A stretch of DNA of 64,000 nucleotides. Origin: Streptomyces sp. Ag109_O5-10. Lineage in GTDB: Bacteria > Actinomycetota > Actinomycetes > Streptomycetales > Streptomycetaceae. Made by a program: the position numbers and the translations under genes. The stretch lies in NCBI RefSeq assembly GCF_900105755.1, contig NZ_FNTQ01000001.1:8804001-8868000 (forward strand), in the 5' to 3' direction. A model generated the notes under the pieces. It saw nothing but the letters and a program-made list of their open reading frames with translations, was not told where the DNA came from and did not search any database. Positions 63,001 through 64,000 of the stretch are shown here, in pieces; position 1 is the stretch's first letter; each line of letters starts with the position of its first letter.

Positions 63001-64000
63001 CGGCCCGCTCGCCACGGGCGGCCTGTACGGCGAACGCGCCGGCTGGTCCCTGCCCGGCTACCCGGACCGCACCTGGGACCAGGTGTCCCTGCCGGCGACC
63101 GACACCCGCCCCGGCGTCTCCTGGTACCGCACCGATGCCGACCTGGACCTGCCGCACGGTCAGGACACCTCCGTCGGGCTGACGTTCACCGACGACCCGT
63201 CCCGCAAGTACCGCGCCACGATCTTCGTGAACGGCTGGCAGGTCGGCAACTACGTCAACTACCTCGGCCCCCAGCACACCTTCCCCGTGCCCAACGGCAT
63301 CCTCAACCCCAACGGTCACAACAGCATCGCCATCGCCGTCTGGAACCTGGACGGCAGCACCGGCGGCCTCGGCAAGGTCTCCCTCACCGACTACGGCAGC
63401 TACGCCTCGTCCCTGCGGGTCGCGCAGAACGACAGCCCCCGTTACGACGCCGGGAAGTACGCGATGCCGCAACGCCCGGGGACGGACGTCACCCTGGACG
63501 TGCCGGACACCGCACAGTCGGCCCAGGCCTTCACGGCCGAGACGACGGTACGGGTGCCGGGGGACCGGCCGTCCGCCTCCCGCCTGACGGCAGCGCTCGC
63601 CGCGCCCGACGGCTGGACCGTGACCGCCACGAGCCCGGGCTCGGTCGAGCGGGTGCGACCGGGCGGATCGGCCACCTTCTCCTGGACGGTCAGGCCGCCG
63701 GACGGCACCCTCCCGTCCGCCTCGGCGCTCACCACCACGGTGCACTACGCGCAGAGCGGACGACAGACCACCGGCGGTGACGAGCGCATCGTCCGCGGGA
63801 TCCCACCGACCCCGCCGGCCGGGCAGAGCGCGGTGAGCGACCTGCCGTTCCTGTCGTCCACCAACGGGTGGGGCCCGGTGGAGCGCGACACCAGCGTCGG
63901 CGAACAGGCGGCCGGGGACGGCCGTCCGATCACCGTCGCCGGCGTCGGCTACGCCAAGGGCCTGGGCACCAACTCGGTCAGTGACGTCCAGCTCTATCTC
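60071..64000 (+). CDS. Secreted beta-galactosidase, GH35 (3' end outside window)
   Basis: At least 1310 residues, open to the window edge. A signal peptide (RRWWRPVLAAAATIALAAGM then APAAAA) leads to the GH35 barrel. The acid/base is Glu221 in VENEYYNG and the nucleophile is Glu304 in SPEFQGGAF. Beta-sandwich domains with the BetaGal_dom2/4/5 pattern follow, then an NEW3-like Ig domain and the start of an NPCBM-like module (SSTNGWGPVERD, VGYAKGLGTNS). It probably releases galactose from plant galactans, matching the rhamnosidase before it. GTG 60071 has GGAGG five bases upstream. Confidence 0.9.
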   Translation, partial: MRSDRIGSEAARPGGRRWWRPVLAAAATIALAAGMIAPAAAAQDIGGRATAAETAATAAAPQPHTVSLDGYSFLVDGKRTYLWSGEFHYFRLPSPDLWRDIFQKMRAAGFNSTSLYFDWGYHSPKPGVYDFSGVRDVDRLLDMAQEAGLYVIARPAPYINAEVDSGGLPGWLTTKAGNNRSDDPRFLKYADEWLTQIDRIIARHQLTNGTGSVIAYQVENEYYNGSAAGRSYMQHLEDKARADGITVPLTGNNNGTFNSGTGALDVDGPDSYPQGFDCSNPAKWNGVPDISYDHPAGKPLYSPEFQGGAFDPWGGPGYDKCAQLINDQFADVFYKQNIAVGTTAQSFYMTYGGTNWGWLGMPENYTSYDYGAAIRENRQLDPKYYEDKLIGYFTQSVAPLTKTEAIRTTPPDDSAIVDTARMNPDTKTQFHVLRHGNSTSTAVDRTHISLDFNAQPAADTTYTWDDPDSALQYAGSWSHVANTSYTGGDYKHTESFSAKAGDSLTVPFDGTAIRWIGSKTNNHGYADVYLDGTKAATVDDSGGENQAVLFQKTGLAPGAHTLKIVVDGTHSPGSTDNYVAIDAIDVPTGDSAAAPTYPVVPQQPGTAITLDGRDSHVIVANYRLGDAQLQYSTSELMTSATIGDRDVAVLYGDQDSDGETVLRYATEPTVTATGGTVTTTWDAATGDLRLDYTHKGLIRISISGAGKRPLLLLAGDKATAETFWRQDTSTGPVLVRGTHLLRTATSLDGGRTVALTGDNADDKNIEVFTAADRVTWNGRTVRGAAAGTASRTGTIPTAAPVHLPELTNWKHAEESPEAAPGFDDTGWQVADRTTTNSVSGSDAQPVLYADDYGFHTGNTWYRGRFRTTGKETGVHLVSDSGGGAQAFSAWLNGTFLGSSTTGSADFTFPAGSLNAEGDNVISVLTVNMGHEEDYNSTNGNKTARGLTSASLTGAPLTSVTWRVQGVRGGEDLQDTVRGPLATGGLYGERAGWSLPGYPDRTWDQVSLPATDTRPGVSWYRTDADLDLPHGQDTSVGLTFTDDPSRKYRATIFVNGWQVGNYVNYLGPQHTFPVPNGILNPNGHNSIAIAVWNLDGSTGGLGKVSLTDYGSYASSLRVAQNDSPRYDAGKYAMPQRPGTDVTLDVPDTAQSAQAFTAETTVRVPGDRPSASRLTAALAAPDGWTVTATSPGSVERVRPGGSATFSWTVRPPDGTLPSASALTTTVHYAQSGRQTTGGDERIVRGIPPTPPAGQSAVSDLPFLSSTNGWGPVERDTSVGEQAAGDGRPITVAGVGYAKGLGTNSVSDVQLYL

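Noticed and set aside
1..64000. tRNA, rRNA, CRISPR arrays, insertion sequences and phage genes
   Set aside because: Looked for by eye; no transposase, integrase, regularly spaced repeat array or recognisable RNA gene was found.

Overview
The window looks like a stretch of a Streptomyces (or close actinomycete) chromosome arm. Base composition is very GC-rich with GC-rich third codon positions, starts are often GTG or TTG, and the families are typical of the group: WhiB, SsgA-like, DUF5133, DUF5134, two large LuxR-type ATPase regulators, two SigJ/ECF41-type sigma factors, LLM flavin oxidoreductases, and secreted Tat-type glycosidases. No rRNA, tRNA, CRISPR array, transposase or prophage gene was seen. 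Several tracts of truncated and frameshifted genes, and repeated paralogues (cupin x3, nitroreductase x2, MarR x2), mark it as accessory DNA.

Layout. 1-3.1 kb: 3' end of a membrane protein, an ECF41-type sigma factor, and a tract of gene remnants. 3.2-9.2 kb: a PAS-GAF-PP2C-kinase sensor, a cupin and a LuxR-type regulator. 9.3-14.4 kb: acyl-CoA dehydrogenase, a DUF5134 protein, a HAD hydrolase, an orphan cytochrome b and a WhiB protein. 14.4-21.9 kb: two divergent operons that together encode SDR, acyltransferase, alkyl-DHAP synthase, a fatty acyl reductase-HAD fusion and two ferritin-like proteins, a likely ether-lipid pathway. 22-33.4 kb: nitroreductases with HxlR and MarR regulators, a TetR/membrane-protein pair, DUF1003, Ohr/OsmC, an NmrA-like protein, an AhpD-like protein and a second ECF41-type sigma factor. 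33.6-37 kb: an SsgA-like protein and a second LuxR-type regulator. 37-56.3 kb: an organosulfur-type region (dipeptide-type ABC transporter with LLM enzyme, decayed MFS, hydrolase and 2OG-oxygenase genes, DUF427, a truncated flavoprotein, a sulfite-oxidase-like enzyme, an EgtA-like ligase, two LLM enzymes) with four short Cys-containing leader peptides. 56.5-64 kb: a LacI-operator-controlled alpha-L-rhamnosidase and a beta-galactosidase cut by the window edge.

The main unifying signal is a promoter motif, TGTCACA-N15-CGGTC (one copy CCGTC), found upstream of both ECF41-type sigma genes, the PP2C sensor, the cytochrome b gene, whiB, both ether-lipid operons, the Ohr gene and the AhpD-like gene. 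It resembles the published ECF41 promoter. I infer one sigma-factor regulon linking membrane ether-lipid synthesis, a haem membrane protein and peroxide defence. The second theme is sulfur acquisition: each leader peptide shares an R-R-x-x-D-[LY] core followed by Cys and lies ahead of a sulfur-type gene set, suggesting attenuation that senses cysteine.
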